From contig JAAXHB010000111.1 in assembly GCA_012271125.1 (NCBI GenBank), positions 1-6,728 on the forward strand: a DNA stretch of 6,728 nt, in the 5' to 3' direction. A program made the position numbers and the translations under genes. Positions 6,004 to 6,728 of this stretch are shown one piece after another. This DNA comes from Actinomycetota bacterium. GTDB taxonomy: Bacteria; Actinomycetota; Acidimicrobiia; Acidimicrobiales; Aldehydirespiratoraceae. Below the pieces are notes generated by a model that worked only from the letters and a program-made list of their open reading frames with translations, searched no databases and was not told where the DNA came from. Position 1 is the first letter of the stretch, and every line of letters begins with the position of its first letter.

Positions 6004-6351
6004 ATGGGCCAACCAGTAACGTTCCTGCGCTCTAGCTCCCCCCGTCCAGGGATTGTGCGTTTCGAGCTCAACCGCTCCGTCACCGGAATGGGTCACGAGT
6101 ACTACAACACTGCCGACGACATCCTCGGCGACCGTGGCGTCGACGACCTCGCCCGACGCCTCCTCGAAACAAACAAGATCACCTCACTCCATATATATGG
6201 CTCCATGGTCACCGCCCATCTGACGTCATCCGACACCACCCTCGATGAACTCAACATCGCATTTAACGATGCCATCGGCGGCCTATACACCTATTACGTA
6301 GAAGGCGTCGAAGTCCCCTCCGACGAAGAACTCATGTCCCAAGTTTCCTAA
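6004..6351 (+). CDS. Conserved-looking 115-residue protein, remote resemblance to the Nfu/NifU N-terminal domain
   Basis: No firm family recognised. Its middle part follows the pattern of the Nfu N-terminal domain (the PF08712 type): RPGIVRFELNRSV (14-26) in the place of the PNPxTLKFxxGxxV start, an acidic helix ADDILGD (37-43), DDLARRLLE (47-55) like SPLAxxLF, then ITSLHIYGSMVTAHL (59-73) like GVxxVFxGxDFITVTK, and a final helix LDELNIAFNDAIGG (80-93). It has no cysteine at all, so it cannot hold an Fe-S cluster itself. No signal peptide or membrane span. Composition and C-ending codons match rnhB and gpsA, so it is probably a native gene. The ATG is preceded by an in-frame TGA 12 bases upstream; it lies 46 bases after rnhB. 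Certain as a coding region, weak as to family. Confidence 0.85.
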   Translation: MGQPVTFLRSSSPRPGIVRFELNRSVTGMGHEYYNTADDILGDRGVDDLARRLLETNKITSLHIYGSMVTAHLTSSDTTLDELNIAFNDAIGGLYTYYVEGVEVPSDEELMSQVS

Positions 6352-6484
6352 CCCCTACCCTCCTTTCCGCAGTCCACCCACACCACATGAGCACTATTCG
6401 ACTTATCCCTTACACTCATTCCCTTTCTTTCCAAATCTTCTTACCCCCATTTCCTCCTACCAACGTCTTTCACCTTTCCTCCCA
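6352..6484. other. Pyrimidine-rich non-coding tract
   Basis: The first part of the 224-base gap 6352-6575. The plus strand is dominated by C and T in short runs (CCCTTTCTTTCC, TTTCCTCCTACC, CACCTTTCCTCCC), so the minus strand is nearly pure purine. It contains no convincing gene: a 53-codon reading frame at 6387-6548 has no ribosome binding site and unlike-gene codon use. No hairpin-plus-T-run terminator is present. Confidence 0.5.
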
Positions 6485-6511
6485 TGACGTACCACAGCGG
6501 TATTCCTCTCA

Positions 6512-6555
6512 AGGTGCGCCGCAGGCACTTTGCGATTATTCGCTTTAGCGCACCT
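6512..6555. repeat. Perfect 8-bp inverted repeat upstream of the right-edge gene
   Basis: AGGTGCGC (6512-6519) pairs exactly with GCGCACCT (6548-6555) across 28 bases. Inside lies a smaller hairpin GCGA-TTAT-TCGC (6532-6543). The element ends 20 bases before the ATG at 6576, a position suited to an operator or a structured 5' region. No T-run follows, so it is not a standard intrinsic terminator. Confidence 0.5.
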
Positions 6556-6564
6556 CGTAACAAC

Positions 6565-6570
6565 TAGGCA
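6565..6570 (+). promoter_or_regulatory. Possible -10 box (TAGGCA) of the right-edge gene
   Basis: TAGGCA, identical to the box before the P-type ATPase, begins 11 bases before the ATG at 6576. If used it would give a leaderless or nearly leaderless transcript starting just after the inverted repeat at 6512-6555. The consensus final T is absent. Confidence 0.25.
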
Positions 6571-6575
6571 GAGCG

Positions 6576-6728
6576 ATGAGCGAGAAAAGCAAAGTTGAGA
6601 AAGCTCTCCAAACGCTGGGGGAGCACAGCTATGAGCCGTCCGATGGCAAGTGGCTCGAAGAACTAACCGCTGCCGTCGCTACGGAGATCAAAGATTGGGA
6701 CGTCTCCGGCTGCTGGTCATGGGCAAAC
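6576..6728 (+). CDS. N-terminal 51 residues of an unidentified protein (3' end outside window), possibly helicase/restriction type
   Basis: An open frame of 51 codons from ATG 6576 to the window edge with no stop. The residues are polar and helical at first (MSEKSKVEKALQTLGE), then KWLEELTAAVATEIKDWDVSG (27-47) and CWSWAN (46-51). The ending IKDWDVSGCWSWA reminds me of the Trp-rich start of large predicted helicases and Type ISP-like restriction proteins, where a WPxR and GIDLVA nuclease motif would follow shortly; that part is not in the window. The G-rich codon use departs from rnhB and the 115-residue gene, hinting at accessory DNA. AGGCAGAG just upstream is at best a weak ribosome binding site. 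Coding is likely; the identity is a guess. Confidence 0.6.
   Translation, partial: MSEKSKVEKALQTLGEHSYEPSDGKWLEELTAAVATEIKDWDVSGCWSWAN

Noticed and set aside
6532..6543. Hairpin GCGA-TTAT-TCGC as a transcription terminator
   Set aside because: The stem is only 4 bp and no T-run follows on either strand.
6387..6548. 53-codon frame on the plus strand in the right intergenic region
   Set aside because: It has no ribosome binding site or leaderless signal, and its Ser/Pro/Leu-rich product simply mirrors the pyrimidine bias. Its end overlaps the inverted repeat.
1..6728. CRISPR array, tRNA, rRNA or insertion sequence
   Set aside because: I saw no regularly spaced repeats, no tRNA-like cloverleaf or rRNA stretch, and no transposase reading frame or terminal repeats bounding the AAA+ cassette.

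Overview
The window looks like chromosome of an actinobacterium, possibly of the Acidimicrobiia, with moderate to fairly high GC. The lineage is inferred from gene content: a CtpE-like P-type ATPase, an F420-pathway guanylyltransferase (CofC/FbiD), a divergently placed gpsA (cofC and gpsA are also neighbours in mycobacteria), and several genes that seem to be read from leaderless or nearly leaderless transcripts. There is no rRNA or protein-level species marker, so the class assignment is tentative.

Left part (1-2534, minus strand): a compact run transcribed right to left, cofC/fbiD, then a PIG-L/LmbE-type deacetylase whose start overlaps or abuts the cofC stop, then after 52 bases a CtpE-like P-type ATPase cut off by the left window edge. 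Centre left (2559-3617, plus strand): gpsA, which starts only 24 bases from the cofC start; the two -10-like boxes overlap on a CTAG.

Centre (3686-5135, plus strand): a two-gene cassette with different base use, an AAA+ ATPase of unknown role and a 59-residue single-span membrane protein. A perfect AGGAGGT overlaps the ATPase stop codon, so the two are probably made together. Right part (5169-6351, plus strand): an RNase HII gene with a proline-rich insertion, then a 115-residue protein resembling the N-terminal domain of Nfu proteins. A 224-base non-coding stretch follows, with a pyrimidine-rich tract and an inverted repeat, and then the first 51 codons of a gene that runs off the right edge and may begin a helicase/restriction-type protein.

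The core genes serve membrane lipid precursor synthesis (GpsA), F420 cofactor synthesis (CofC), cation transport (P-type ATPase) and removal of ribonucleotides from DNA (RNase HII). The compositional break and the switch to Shine-Dalgarno starts mark 3686-5135 as a likely acquired insert between housekeeping genes. It is the best candidate here for an undescribed system. The partial gene at the right edge also breaks the composition and may be accessory DNA.
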